A stretch of DNA of 20,473 nucleotides from Hypsibius dujardini (GCA_001579985.1 LRSR01007531.1:1-20473); one strand, 5' to 3'; counted from the first letter of the stretch, positions 9,175 to 18,717 are shown. Notes: generated from the letters alone by a model not told the origin. Numbers and translations: made by a program.

Positions 9175-10431
9175 TTAAAGCATGCTTCCGTTATGATGCT
9201 TTTCAGTGATGGACGAATGGTAATGGGTGACCATGTAGATCAACGCGTCGGCGATATCCTTCGCGGTCAGAATGGTCATGTCGAGGAAGCCTGCGAAGGC
9301 GTTGCGAGTTGTCGGTGAAGATGTTGTCGGCAAAGTCAGTTTTGACGGCGCCCGGGCTCGGGCTCTGTTTTTTTCACATATATGTCAGCTAAAACGACGT
9401 GAACAAGCGAAATCTTAGAGGGAGAAGGGATGAGGAAGTCGTCTTACGGTGATACGGATAAAGGCCTTCTGGCGCAGTTCGGCGTTCAGCGCTTTGTCAA
9501 GGCAACGACTATGTGCTTCGTGGCGGAGTAGAAGTGCATCATGCCGAGGGATGGGATGCCCGGCGACACTGTGGAGAAGGTCCATTATTCGAAGCAATGG
9601 TATTTTTTCGTTTCGAATCTTTGTATTTGTGGTACTATTATATATCTGACTGTTGTTTATCTGTTTATCTGTCTGTCAGCCTGTTTGTTTGTCTGCCTGA
9701 CTGCTAGTCTGTTTGCTGGCATGTCTGCCTCTTTTTCTGTCTATTTGTGTGGGCATTGTCTGTGTGTATATCTGCCGGTCTGGCTGTCTGTTTGTATGTC
9801 TGGCTCTCTATTCTGTCTGCCTATTTATATGTGCATTGTCTGTCTGTGTGTTGTGTTTCTCTGTCTGGGCCGGGTAGGCTCTATAACTTTGGACTTGCCT
9901 GTTGATATTCACTATGTGTCCGTCAGTGATGCGTTGTTTTCCCATCAAGCGAAGAGCTTCCCGCGCACAAATGGAGAGTCCTAGCACATTCAGCTATCAC
10001 GGAGCAGAAATTTTTTTCCTTCAGTACTGTGGGGCTTTGCAAAATGGGCGTTCTGGAATCGAGATATTCCTTACATCGATCATCCCTTTCCATTTCTCCC
10101 TCCACTCTTTCAGGATAGCTCGGCGTTGTTAATCAGAATATCGACATGGTCATGCTGCTCCTCGATCTGTTTGAACATACTTAGGACATCCTTTATTTCT
10201 TTCGTGAGCTATACTATACCTAAGACTCATTTGGTGCTAATGCAATAATGAATTTATTTCGTGCAAACTACTTCGATGTTTCGGTTCCATGCGGTGGTCT
10301 TGAAAACAGACACAGCCACAAAGATATTCAATGACTGTCAGCCCATGGTTGGAAAACTCCTGCATGACGGCGTACTCGATTACGGCTGATGCTCCAGTCA
10401 CTAACGCCGTCCGACAGAACCAACGGTCCAT
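9175..10431 (-). pseudogene. DHRS11-like: DHRS11-like short-chain dehydrogenase pseudogene
   Basis: Remains of an SDR-family NAD(P)-dependent oxidoreductase, collinear with DHRS11. Minus-strand parts: about 10431-10270 (MDRWFCRTALVTGAS and EFSNHGLTVI), about 10206-10075 (DVLSMF and DILINNAEL), 9993-9899 (LSICARE and DGHIVNIN), 9568-9448 (VAGHPIP, then FYSATKH, then ALNAELRQKAFIRIT) and 9364-9175 (SPGAVKTDFADNIF, DIADALIYMVTHYHSS). Splice sites survive, one with a GC donor (9898). It is broken: the TGxxxGxG motif reads TGASAVIE, NNAG reads NNAE, stops follow the NNAEL segment, the YxxxK segment is out of frame between two compensating shifts near 9545-9560 and 9500, another shift follows ADNIFTDNSQ, and the C-terminus is short. 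Retained introns mean it is not a processed copy. AATAAA follows the last stop. It is head-to-head with RRS1. Sequencing error alone would not explain the glycine changes. Confidence 0.8.
9660..9870. repeat. TGTC/TGCC tetranucleotide array in pseudogene intron
   Basis: A degenerate TGTC, TGCC, TGTT and TGTG array fills most of the intron (9569-9898) of the dehydrogenase pseudogene. Read in the gene's sense it is GACA-type. Leu/Cys-rich frames across it are by-products. Confidence 0.9.
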
Positions 10432-10996
10432 GTCAGTATGGTCCTTCTGTTAAAAATTAAAACTGCTTTCTGGCAGCAATATTTTGCCCGTCGGGGGACT
10501 TCCACCGATCTGAAAACAGAGTAGAAAACTACGGATTGTTTAGAAGGATAGCAAGGTTAAGGTTTACAGTAATGGCCGGAATTTATGCTGTACTACCACT
10601 ACGGCTGTGTTCCGCTCAAGTTTCGAATCTCGACTGATAAATGTGACTTTTCTTTCACCCATAAGGAACATATAGTCGTCTGCAATGTATTTATCGAGTA
10701 ATACCTTGCACACGACTATCCTTATCCGTGAAAGAAAAATGCATTTTGTCCTCCAAGTTCGGCTAGCGTACCATTATTGGTCACTGCCACGCCTCTTGCG
10801 CCAGCGCAGTGCTCCGGGTGCGCAGTGCGCAACTCCAAGTGCGCACTGCACATCACAGCTGTTTCGCACATTGAGCAATCACCAACAAAACTGTGGAAAA
10901 GTTAGTTCTTCGTCGGTTTCATCGTCTTCCCCCATCTCTCGACCATTCGAAATTGGATTCTTTTTGGAGGATTTATTGCTCCATCCGAATCTCGCT
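10432..10996. promoter_or_regulatory. Divergent region between dehydrogenase pseudogene and RRS1
   Basis: A head-to-head spacer of 565 bp. The RRS1 side holds TGCGCA words (10820-10848), including a 10-bp perfect stem GCAGTGCGCA / TGCGCACTGC at 10822-10831 and 10840-10849 around an 8-nt loop. TGCGCAGTGCGCA resembles the NRF-1 (erect wing) recognition motif, TGCGCATGCGCA, with one inserted base. An in-frame upstream ATG at 10739 leads without a stop into the RRS1 start, but would add 86 residues unlike the family. I see no TATA box. The regulatory role is inferred. Confidence 0.4.
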
Positions 10997-13900
10997 ATGG
11001 CCGCCGCCGCGGCAACGGCAGAACAGCACGGCGTGGAAGTGGACTTGGGGAACCTGTTAGCGTGTGATCCGCGACCTCTGACTTTGACCGCCAGGCATGC
11101 CTTCCCTTTACGTTTTCTCACCTGCATCCCGGTAGACAATAATTTTTAAAATGAATTTTCAATTCAGTGACGATGTGGAGGCACTGATTCAGACGGAGAT
11201 GACAGAGTTGGCGCAGCTTTTACTGGACAAAGTGTGGGCACTTCCCTTGGAACGGATTGAGGACGCGGTTGTGACCACTGTGAGATTTTTCTGGGCTTTT
11301 ACGATGGGAGAGTGCTTTATGCATTTTATTTCGTGCTTGTAGCTGCCTAAGCCGACTACTTTCCTGCCCCGAGAAAAGCCGGTAAGTGAAATAGTTGTTT
11401 AGCATTGCTGTTTTGTGGTTGATTGATTGATTTGTTGTGATTGATTTGCTCAAGCAATTTTATTGTGCATGATTCATCAGTTGATTGGCTGATTGGTGCG
11501 GTGTCGGGTTTTTGTTTATACAGATTCCCAAGGCGAAACCCATGACCAAATGGGAGAAGTACGCCAAGGAAAAGGGCATCACCAAGACCAAGCAGTCCCG
11601 GATGGTGTGGGATCAGACCACGCGAGAGTGGAAACCGCGGTGGGGATATAAGAAGGCCGCTACGGAAGACGACGATTGGGTGACAGAAGTGCCCAAAGAT
11701 TCAGGTAACAATCGAACTCTTATTTCATTTGACAATTTTACTGGCAGCTTTATGTAAACGAAAAATAATCATCCCGAACCATTGAATTGAAACAGGAACA
11801 CTGTTTTCCTACTATATTTCATGTGCATGTTTTGTCTCACTGCCGGGTAAACATAGTTCACGATAAAACTAGCCTTTTAATAATTAAAAAAACTGCAAAA
11901 ATGATTGTAGTTGCATTCCGAAAGTCGTATGTCTTCTTGTTATAAAACGGCTTGCGTTTTTTTTCACTAATCTCAAATCACTTTCGTAGGCACGACTTAC
12001 TTTCTGTAAACTAATTTGGAAACAAACAAAATAGTTAAATTGATTTCCTTTTGAATAATATCAAGCCATGCGTTTTTATTTGAAACATCTTTATAATTAA
12101 TAAATATATTTATTTACTTTATATTAAATACAATGTAACGTTTTAGTTTAATTCGATCATCAGCTTCTATGTTTGGGATTTTGTTAGCCAACGTTTTACA
12201 TTTTATTGCTGCGCAATAAATTCAGCTTTTCGAGGTTTTGGTTGATGATTGGTATCCTCACTAAATTTAACGCCGCATTTTCTAGAGTAGATGTGTCATT
12301 GATTGAATGAATATAAATTTACACGCCCGTGGCTTATTCCCGTTTGCAGACGGTAGGAATGATCCCTTCACGGAGAAAGCCAAGGCGAAAAAGGAACGCA
12401 TCGCCAAGAACGAGCTTCAGAGGTTGAAGAATGTGGCGAGAGCTCACAAGACCAAGAGTAGGTGGATTTACTATCTGTTCTTCGAATGGTTATGGAAGGC
12501 AATTTTGATTTGTGTTTTTGTTTCATTTTAGTTCCAACCGGTGGTATCCTACCCCACACCGAGGGCAAGACCTCTTCCAAGTCTCAAGTCAGCCAGGCAG
12601 CATCTTTTGCCCGCACGGCGACTGCATCAGTCGGCAAGTTCACAGAAGCCCTTCCCAAGGAAGCACCTCTCACGAAGAATCAAGGCAAAAAGCGAAAGGT
12701 CTGCATGCCGAAATGCCTGTTAGTCTGTCCGCCTGTGTCTGTAGCGGTCTGTTGAGTTTTCTGTCTCTCTGCCTATCTATTTGTCTATTTGGATTGTCTG
12801 TCTCTCTGTCTACCTGCCTGTCTGTCTGCTTGCCTCTGTCTGTCTGTTTATCCGTCTGTCTGTTTGACCCTGTCTGTCTGTCTGCCTGTCCTGTCTATCG
12901 ACCTCTCTGTTTGAGCACAAGCCTGCCTGCCTGCCTCATTTCCGATTCCTCTTTTAATTGACTTTAATTAAATTTCCAGGACTAATTCAATCCAGTACCT
13001 GTTTGTCTTGTCTAGTTGGATTGTCTGTCTGTGTGCATCTGTATGTACCTGGCAGTCTTTCTACTTGCGTTGTCTGCCTCATTTTCTTGTCTATTCATGT
13101 ACTATGTGTTTGTGTGTCTGTGCATCCCTCTAGCTGTTTTTTCCTTGGTCTGTTTGTGCGTGTCTGTCTGTATGCACCCCTGGTTTTATGTTGGACGCTG
13201 TCCTGACTGCCTTTCCACGCTTGCATTCGTGCATGCTTTGGGAGTTTTTTTCTGTTTTCTTGATAAGGGTCTCTTTCTGTTTTTTAGTTCGAGAGCAATC
13301 TGGATAACTTCCAAGCGGAGAAGAGCCGGTTATTGGGCATTGCCGACGGGATTACCAGCAAGAAGCCTCGAGTGGATGAGGAGCGCGCCCTCGGACGAAT
13401 CAAGCAGAGATCAGCGTAAGTTGGGGGAGGGGAGGGAGTTTCAGGGGGTCGATTAAATCAAACAGGGAAGCTGTTACCTGGTTAAGGAAACCTATCAAAA
13501 CGGGCCAGCCGTTCGCCGTAATGGTACTTGTTTCCTATTTGGTTTGTCTACAGTGTCTGCCTGACTTTTTCCATGGCTGCGTGTTGCCTCATTTATCGGC
13601 GAGGTCCTGTGCTGGTATAGTCTGTTCAATAAGTAGGGCTTCAGTTTTTGCCTGCCTTTTATCTGTCGGACTAAATGTCTGCCTGTCTGAACATCTTACC
13701 ATCAGCCTCTGCCTGACTGCCTTGTCTGTTTGGCAGTTCTGTCGGTGTGCCGACTTATTAGTCTGCCCAAATGTCTACCTTTCTGTCTTGTAAATTTGCC
13801 TAATCTGCCTGTCTGTCTGTGTCTGTCTGTCTGCCTGTTTGTCTGTCTATTTTCTGTCTGTTTTTCTGTCTCTTTGTGTCCATCTGTGTGTTTCTGCCTG

Positions 13901-14854
13901 TCTATCTCCCTGCCTGCCTAACTTTTGGACTGCAAGTCTGCCTGCTTCCCAGCTTGTGTGCACGTCTGGCTGTTTGTAGCCATCCCGTGGCTACCTCTCG
14001 TCTGACTGGTTCCGGTACGCTTATCCAACTGCAATATCGGTTTTACTATACCTTTGCCGACCCGTTGTTACCTGTGACATCGTTTGCGTAGCGGTTCCCT
14101 ATCCGGTCAGCGGAGGTGTTCGGTTTTCGTGCGAGCAGAATGACGCGTCTTTCTTTTTTACACCAGTCTCAGCCCGTGATATTTTCACGGGGAATGATCT
14201 GATCCGCACGCTGCTTTCTACCGGGCTGCCTCCTGCAGAGAGGAAGTGAAGGCACGGAGTTCATGGGGGTGTTACCGGCTAAAAAAGAGAGCCACCGGCG
14301 TTCCCATACGTCACCGTCCTCTTTTCCTTTATTCAGACCCTGTTGATTAATTTCGAGTTGGCCTACCAAAACGGCGTGCTTGACACGTAGTCATTGGGTT
14401 ATTTTGGTCAGCGTGTGCCCATCCACTTCCGGTGTTGTTTGTCTTGGTGTGTGTGTCTGTGCCTGCATGCATGCATGCACAAAAGGATGAAAAGTCAAGT
14501 TGTTTGTTTTCTTTCACGAAGAGCTGCACCTCCTCCACCCAGGGTGTCTCTATAGATCTCGTTAGTCCGCTCTGGTAGGATTAGTTGAGATGGCTGAGAC
14601 AGGCGCACAGTCAGGCAGACATCTCTGGTAGCATCAGAAACAAAAGGACAGACTGTCAAAGCAGGTAGGCAGATATGTAGATAGACAAATAAATAAAATG
14701 AACTACGGTACAGACCGGCATGCAGGTCGTCGGCTAAGCAGAAGCAGACAAACAGACTGATAGGTATACTGACACAAAAGACAGTGAGTCAGAACCGCAG
14801 TCAGATAAACAGGCAGAGAGGCAAGCGGACAGACAGACAGACAGACAGACAGGC

Positions 14855-14887
<33 letters not shown>

Positions 14888-14914
14888 GGCAGCATGCAAG
14901 CAGACAGACAGACA

Positions 14915-14960
<46 letters not shown>

Positions 14961-15324
14961 CAAGCAAGCAAGCAAGCAAGCAAGCAGACACGCAGAAGCA
15001 GACAAGACAGTGGGTCCAACAGACTTATAAAGATAATCAAACAGACATATGGGCAAACTAATACGATGGGGCAGTCAGGCCGGCAGAGCTATCGATAGAC
15101 AGACAGACAGATCAATTCTGATCCATTTTTTGTCTGTTCGCAGGAAGCCAAAGAAATCGGACCGCCCACAACGCGAAGACGGCCGCGGCGCTCCCGGCGG
15201 AAAGCGCACCTCTTTTGGAGGTGGGAAGTTTGCCGGGAAGGGCGGCAAGGGCCTGGGCAAGCCGTCCAAGGGACCGGCTAATCTGAAGATTCGCAAACCC
15301 GTCAAGAGCTCTTATCGCGGTTAA
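10997..15324 (+). CDS. RRS1: Ribosome biogenesis regulatory protein RRS1 homolog
   Basis: A nucleolar factor that, with RPF2, brings 5S RNP (5S rRNA, uL18, uL5) into the pre-60S particle. Exons: 10997-11094, 11168-11279, 11343-11381 (39 bp), 11524-11704, 12350-12457, 12532-12698, 13288-13415 and 15144-15324. Phases close throughout, giving 337 residues (human 365). Family motifs appear in order: DLGNLLACDPRPL (exon 1), WALPLERIEDAVV (exon 2), LPREKP (exon 3), MTKWEKYAKEKGI and WGYKKA with WVTEVP (exon 4), KAKKERIAKNELQRLKN followed by ARAHK (exon 5), ASVGKFTEALPKE and KKRK (exon 6), and a Gly/Lys-rich basic tail with PGGKR (exon 8). ATG 10997 is chosen because the family starts a short way before DLGNLL. 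Intron 1 needs a GC donor (AG/GCATGC). The human gene is intronless. Introns 6 and 7 hold long repeat arrays. Confidence 0.93.
11417..11495. repeat. TGAT-type repeats in RRS1 intron 3
   Basis: TTGATTGATTGATTTG, then GTGATTGATTTG and AGTTGATTGGCTGATTGG, lie between exons 3 and 4. The word family is the same as beside the chromodomain gene at 8976-9036. Confidence 0.65.
11705..12349 (+). other. RRS1 intron 4, AT-rich
   Basis: A 645-bp intron (donor CAG/GTAACA, acceptor TTTGCAG), very AT-rich around 12050-12140 and free of the tetranucleotide arrays seen in introns 6 and 7. I looked for box C/D or H/ACA elements, because ribosome-biogenesis genes often host snoRNAs. TGATGA at 12243 has no matching CTGA box at a fitting distance, so I report no RNA gene. 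Confidence 0.7.
12712..12935. repeat. TGTC/TGCC array in RRS1 intron 6
   Basis: A degenerate TGTC, TGCC and TCTG array on the + strand, beginning about 15 bp after the exon 6 donor. A sparser continuation with TGTCTGTG words runs at about 13010-13190. The pre-mRNA therefore carries UGUC-type repeats upstream of exon 7. Confidence 0.9.
13545..13975. repeat. TGTC/TGCC array in RRS1 intron 7 (5' half)
   Basis: A degenerate TGTC/TGCC array on the + strand, densest at 13805-13920. It has the same orientation as the intron 6 array and the opposite orientation to the array in the 3' half of this intron. Confidence 0.9.
13976..14600 (+). other. Non-repetitive core of RRS1 intron 7
   Basis: About 600 bp of ordinary-complexity sequence between two oppositely oriented arrays. 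It contains a 7-bp hairpin CCCGTGA / TCACGGG (14173-14191) and a short GCATGCATGCATGC run (14464-14477). The short frames on the minus strand (about 14170-14540) resemble no family I know. Nothing else recognisable. Confidence 0.5.
14605..15105. repeat. GACA, then GGCA, then AGCA microsatellite in RRS1 intron 7 (3' half)
   Basis: Degenerate flanks surround a pure core: GACA units (about 14828-14890 and 14901-14916), then CAGG units (14917-14960, about 11 copies), then CAAG units (14961-14985, about 6 copies), then back to GACA. The blocks differ from their neighbours by one base per unit. The + strand orientation is opposite to the array at 13545-13975. The array ends about 40 bp before exon 8. 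Confidence 0.95.
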
Positions 15325-15800
15325 ATTACTAATATGCCCCCACTGTCACCAGCGATATCGCGCGACTTAATTAAAAACAGACAGACACTCACACACGAAA
15401 CACGCTGCTGATGTTCTCCGAACACCGGGTATACAATGTAACGAGTGTTTTTGGTTGTGCGTGGAACGGGCGGAAGGAAGAACAGAATTATTGCCTCCGA
15501 CATGTTTCTCTCCGGCTGTTGCTGCTTCTGACTTGGCGGGCAGGCAGGCAGGCAGGCAGGCAGGCACCGGCACGGGTGTTAAGTGGGAAAAAAATGTGGC
15601 TGACTGAAATGGATTGGATTGGGGAAAAAGGGCGTGGGGGGCGGATTGTGACAGGCAGTTGTCGGAGTAGTTAAATCAATGTCGCGCGATGGCACTCTGA
15701 TGCAATTAGGGGGAAACGATCAGATGGTCACTTGCTGCGGCAGACAATTCGTGCTAAAATTGCCTGCCTGCAGTCAGGCAATTGAGAAGATGAGCAGACG
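15325..15800. other. RRS1 3' UTR and flank, with a short GGCA run
   Basis: ATTAAA at about 15368-15373, 44 bp after the stop, is a possible polyadenylation signal. A pure GGCA run (about 15537-15566) stands alone, away from the GACA arrays. No gene is seen. Confidence 0.5.
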
Positions 15801-15814
15801 ACTAGCACGCAGGA

Positions 15815-16090
15815 ATACATGCACACAGACAAATACAGAGACAGATAAGCTAGAAAAATAGCCACACGGGCCAATAGACACATACAAACGAACACAAGAT
15901 GTAAAAAGATAGACAGAAAGGCAGACAGACAAATAGAGCGACAAATTGGCAGGAGCATGTTCATTCAGACAAATAGGCAGCAGGACAAGTACATAGACAT
16001 ATAGGCAGCAAGGCAAGCACACAGACGAGCAGACAGGCAAACTGATGAGCAGGAAAACGAAAACAGAAGGACGGACGCACAAGCAGATAG
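15815..16090. repeat. Degenerate GACA array (intergenic)
   Basis: A decayed mixture of GACA, GGCA, AACA and GATA units on the + strand, with longer-period words such as ACATAGACATATAGGCAGCA near 15990-16010. Minus-strand Leu/Cys-rich frames are repeat by-products. Confidence 0.85.
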
Positions 16091-16099
16091 TCATATTTA

Positions 16100-16795
16100 A
16101 TTTAATTGAGATATTTTAATTGGCAAAGTATGAGTGCACATGTATAGAAACCAGTAACATACATTGCCAGACAATATATATTCGTTACTCCATTAACAGG
16201 CAGGCACCTGGTAGACAAGCAATGCCAGACGTTGAAAAAAGACGACAGAGACAATCCTACAGTAGATATCTTAGACGTGTAGATAACCAGACCAGCAAAC
16301 AAGTGATACCAGAAAAGGTGGTCGACATATTATTGCCGGACTCAGATAACTAGTGACCATCTAAATGTACTACGGCTAACGCATTTTCGGCATGAATAAA
16401 CTGCCTGACAGATCGACAGACCAAAGGGAACACTGAAAGGCAGATCACTGAAAAAATCAGTTGTTCTTGAACTGAGTGAATCAAATTGTTATTGCACGGG
16501 GGTCTTTAAAGCTGGATGCCACCTCCTGGAACCATTAGGGCAATTTACATCAAGACGCTGATATGGAATGAAGGGTGTGTTCATGTGTTCATGTTGTGCC
16601 TTCTGCGGGGCGAATGGTGTGACAGTTGCATGGGGTGAATGGGCGTTGATGCAGTTAACGAGTGACGTGAACGATTACCGGTTCTGAATTAAACTTAAAA
16701 ATGAGATCGGTATAAATTCATGTGGAGAAGGGTTGACCTGATCAGTTTTGTCTACAGTTCAGGGAATGAATAATAGCTCTGCCGTTACTGCTTAC
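16100..16795. other. Intergenic, no gene recognised
   Basis: Mixed-complexity sequence with a few isolated GACA words. GGTATAAATT at about 16708 looks like a TATA box, but no open reading frame or splice pattern downstream supports a gene. Nothing else recognisable. Confidence 0.4.
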
Positions 16796-16799
16796 GAAC

Positions 16800-17012
16800 G
16801 GCTAGACAGACAGAAAACAAGCATTCAGGCAGGCAGTCAGGCAGACAATCAGGTAAGCATGCAGGCAAGCACACAGAAAGGCAAACAGATAGGCAGGCAG
16901 GCAGACAAAAAGACAGATAGACAGATAGACAGAAAGGCAGACAGGCAGACAAACAAGCCGACAGACAGACAGACAAACAAACAGGCAGGCAAGCAGACAA
17001 ACAAACCGACAA

Positions 17013-17073
<61 letters not shown>

Positions 17074-17140
17074 CAGACATACAGGGAGACAGACAAATAT
17101 TCAGATAGACAAAAAATGGACATATAAGCGATCCGATAAG
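16800..17140. repeat. GACA array (intergenic), pure core 17020-17072
   Basis: A long + strand GACA/GGCA/AACA array with a clean core of about 13 perfect GACA units (17020-17072) and degenerate arms on both sides. This is the pattern expected of a microsatellite that expands in the middle and decays at the edges. Confidence 0.95.
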
Positions 17141-17144
17141 AAAA

Positions 17145-17584
17145 CGACAGTTTTGTAAACAAAAAAGCAGACAAATGCCGATTACACGGATTTTGGTTCG
17201 AAGTCTTACCAGAAGTTTCGTCACATAAAGCGACCCCACATGGGGCACATTTCTGCTGATGTCAGATGGTGGAAGGAATACATACCGTTTAGTCGCGATT
17301 AGCCCCTGGGTTCAAATGATATAGATCTTGACATATGTGACGTAAATTGATGATCAGTCTGTATAAATATTGGTAACAAATAAACATTCGCCAGCGTACT
17401 TGAAACTGATTGCAGGTTCTTCACTTGCCAAGGTCAACGGTAAAGGATAAGATGTACCATTCCGAAGGCCGAACAAAGTCAGTCAAGTCATATTTGCCTG
17501 AATCCTGTATTTCTTTTACTTCTGCACACAGAAGCATGGCTGAACATTGAGCCAATTGATTGAGCGATAGAATATAGACCGGTA
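17145..17584. other. Intergenic, no gene recognised
   Basis: A possible TATA-like GTATAAATATTGG lies at about 17361, followed by ordinary-complexity sequence. I could not link it to any coding exon. Nothing else is seen. Confidence 0.35.
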
Positions 17585-17670
17585 ATGTCTATCTGATTGT
17601 CTGTCTATCTGTCTGTCTATCTGTCTGTTTGTTTGTTTGTCTGGCTGGCTGGCTGGCTGCCTGTCTGCCT
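17585..17670. repeat. Short TGTC, then TTTG, then GGCT array
   Basis: On the + strand TGTC/TATC units (17588-17626) pass into TTTG, then four GGCT units (about 17641-17657), then TGCC. Orientation is opposite to the array at 16800-17140. Confidence 0.9.
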
Positions 17671-17674
17671 CTTT

Positions 17675-18115
17675 CCTCACGTGGAATTCACCGAAGGTCA
17701 CGCGCATCATGCAACCATTGAATACATCCGCTGACTCGTCCACTCCATAATCAAGCCATTTATCTTAGCGTTTTCACACAACAAGCCACGCCGATCTTTT
17801 CCGCGTAAAACTTTGTAATCGCCATCCGTCAAGTTCTCGCCTCTTGTCGTAGACTCCGCGTATCACTGCCGCACTTGATAACAAAGAGATCGGACGCCTC
17901 TTTCCGCGAGAGACAATTTCCTTAATTTTCTCACGCGCGATGTGTTATTACTCTACTCCACATATATTGAACGTGAAACGCTTCCTCTTTTCCACTTCCT
18001 CCCGGACACGAAGCACTCTCCATGTGGTAGCTCTCTCGGCGGTTCGTCCTCTCTTCGCAGAGGGTACGTTGTTCCCTTTTTTCATCGATCCCCCTTGAGG
18101 GTTCGTTAGTCACCC
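17675..18115. other. Intergenic, no gene recognised
   Basis: Moderately GC-rich sequence. The minus strand at about 17680-17743 has a short protein-like frame (SADVFNGCMMRVTFGEFHV) next to a GTGAGG donor-like site, but it is too short to assign. Nothing else is seen. Confidence 0.35.
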
Positions 18116-18290
18116 AAGCAGGCAGTCAGTCAGTCAGCCAGAGTCAGTCAGTCCGACAGACAAACAGACCGACAGACAGATGGATGAGCGGGCAAAAAGA
18201 AATCAATTTTCAGTTTTGATTTGCTTTTGAATGCCTCGTCGCGCTGCCTGCCTGTCTGCCTGTCTGCCTGCCTGCCTGACTCTCGTTCCG
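18116..18290. repeat. GTCA/GACA and GCCT repeat patches
   Basis: On the + strand, GCAGGCAGTCAGTCAGTCAG and GACAGACAAACAGACCGACA words (18118-18182) are followed, after 60 bp of unique sequence, by a GCCTGTCT/GCCTGCCT patch (18245-18280) of complementary sense. The two could pair as a hairpin. Confidence 0.8.
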
Positions 18291-18715
18291 GTCGTGATTC
18301 GATAAGCACCCAAGTCCCTTTTTATCCTCCCCTCTCATCTTAAGTCCCACGCCCGAGGTTCTTGTCCGTAAACGATGACGAGAGCCCGGAACTTGAGGCA
18401 GATTTGCTGGGTATTGTATTATTCATACCGTAAAAGGGGGAGACACGGTTCGCTGTCTATGTCGCTCGTGTCTGTTTCTCAATCCTGACTTCGCTGCGGT
18501 TCGTTGGTTGGTGGGTGAAAGCCGGTTCGGGGTGTGGCTCTCTTTTTTGAAATGGCTCACTCCTTAGTGAATACCGGTTAAAACTGATCGGTTTACTTCT
18601 CTTGGTGAACAAACGGCTAGCCGACCGACCTGACCGTAGTGACCGACTGGCGAAAAATGTCCTTCCAGGTCTATTCTCTATGTTTCCTGCGTATATGTGC
18701 CTAGTTTTATGGTGC
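18291..18715. other. Intergenic, no gene recognised
   Basis: Unique sequence with no supported coding region on either strand. A TATTGTATTATTCATACCG stretch lies near 18411. No promoter or RNA feature can be defended. Confidence 0.35.
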
Positions 18716-18717
18716 TT

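Noticed and set aside
10739-11149. N-terminal extension of RRS1 from an upstream in-frame ATG, and continuation of exon 1 to the stop at 11149
   Set aside because: The 86 added residues do not resemble RRS1. The read-through end lacks the following conserved segments, which are found in later exons.
12243-12300. Possible box C (TGATGA) of an intronic snoRNA
   Set aside because: No box D or terminal stem at a fitting distance.
14169-14538. Short minus-strand frames in RRS1 intron 7
   Set aside because: No motif, no splice pattern and no similarity that I recognise; consistent with chance.
14703-15098. Long Cys/Leu-rich or Gln/Arg/Asp-rich open frames on both strands across the arrays (also at 958-1213, 2019-2324, 12712-12961, 13730-13921, 15728-16094, 16748-17248 and 18602-18995)
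   Set aside because: A tetranucleotide repeat of period 4 read in threes gives a 12-base cycle without stops, so open frames arise automatically. All frames encode the same low-complexity patterns and none shows family motifs.
17185-17320. GGTTCGAAGTC and GGGTTCAAATG words resembling a tRNA T-arm
   Set aside because: No acceptor stem, anticodon arm or A-box could be matched upstream.
17680-17743. Protein-like minus-strand stretch next to a donor-like GTGAGG
   Set aside because: About 22 residues are too few to identify, there is no partner exon, and the frame runs straight into a repeat array.
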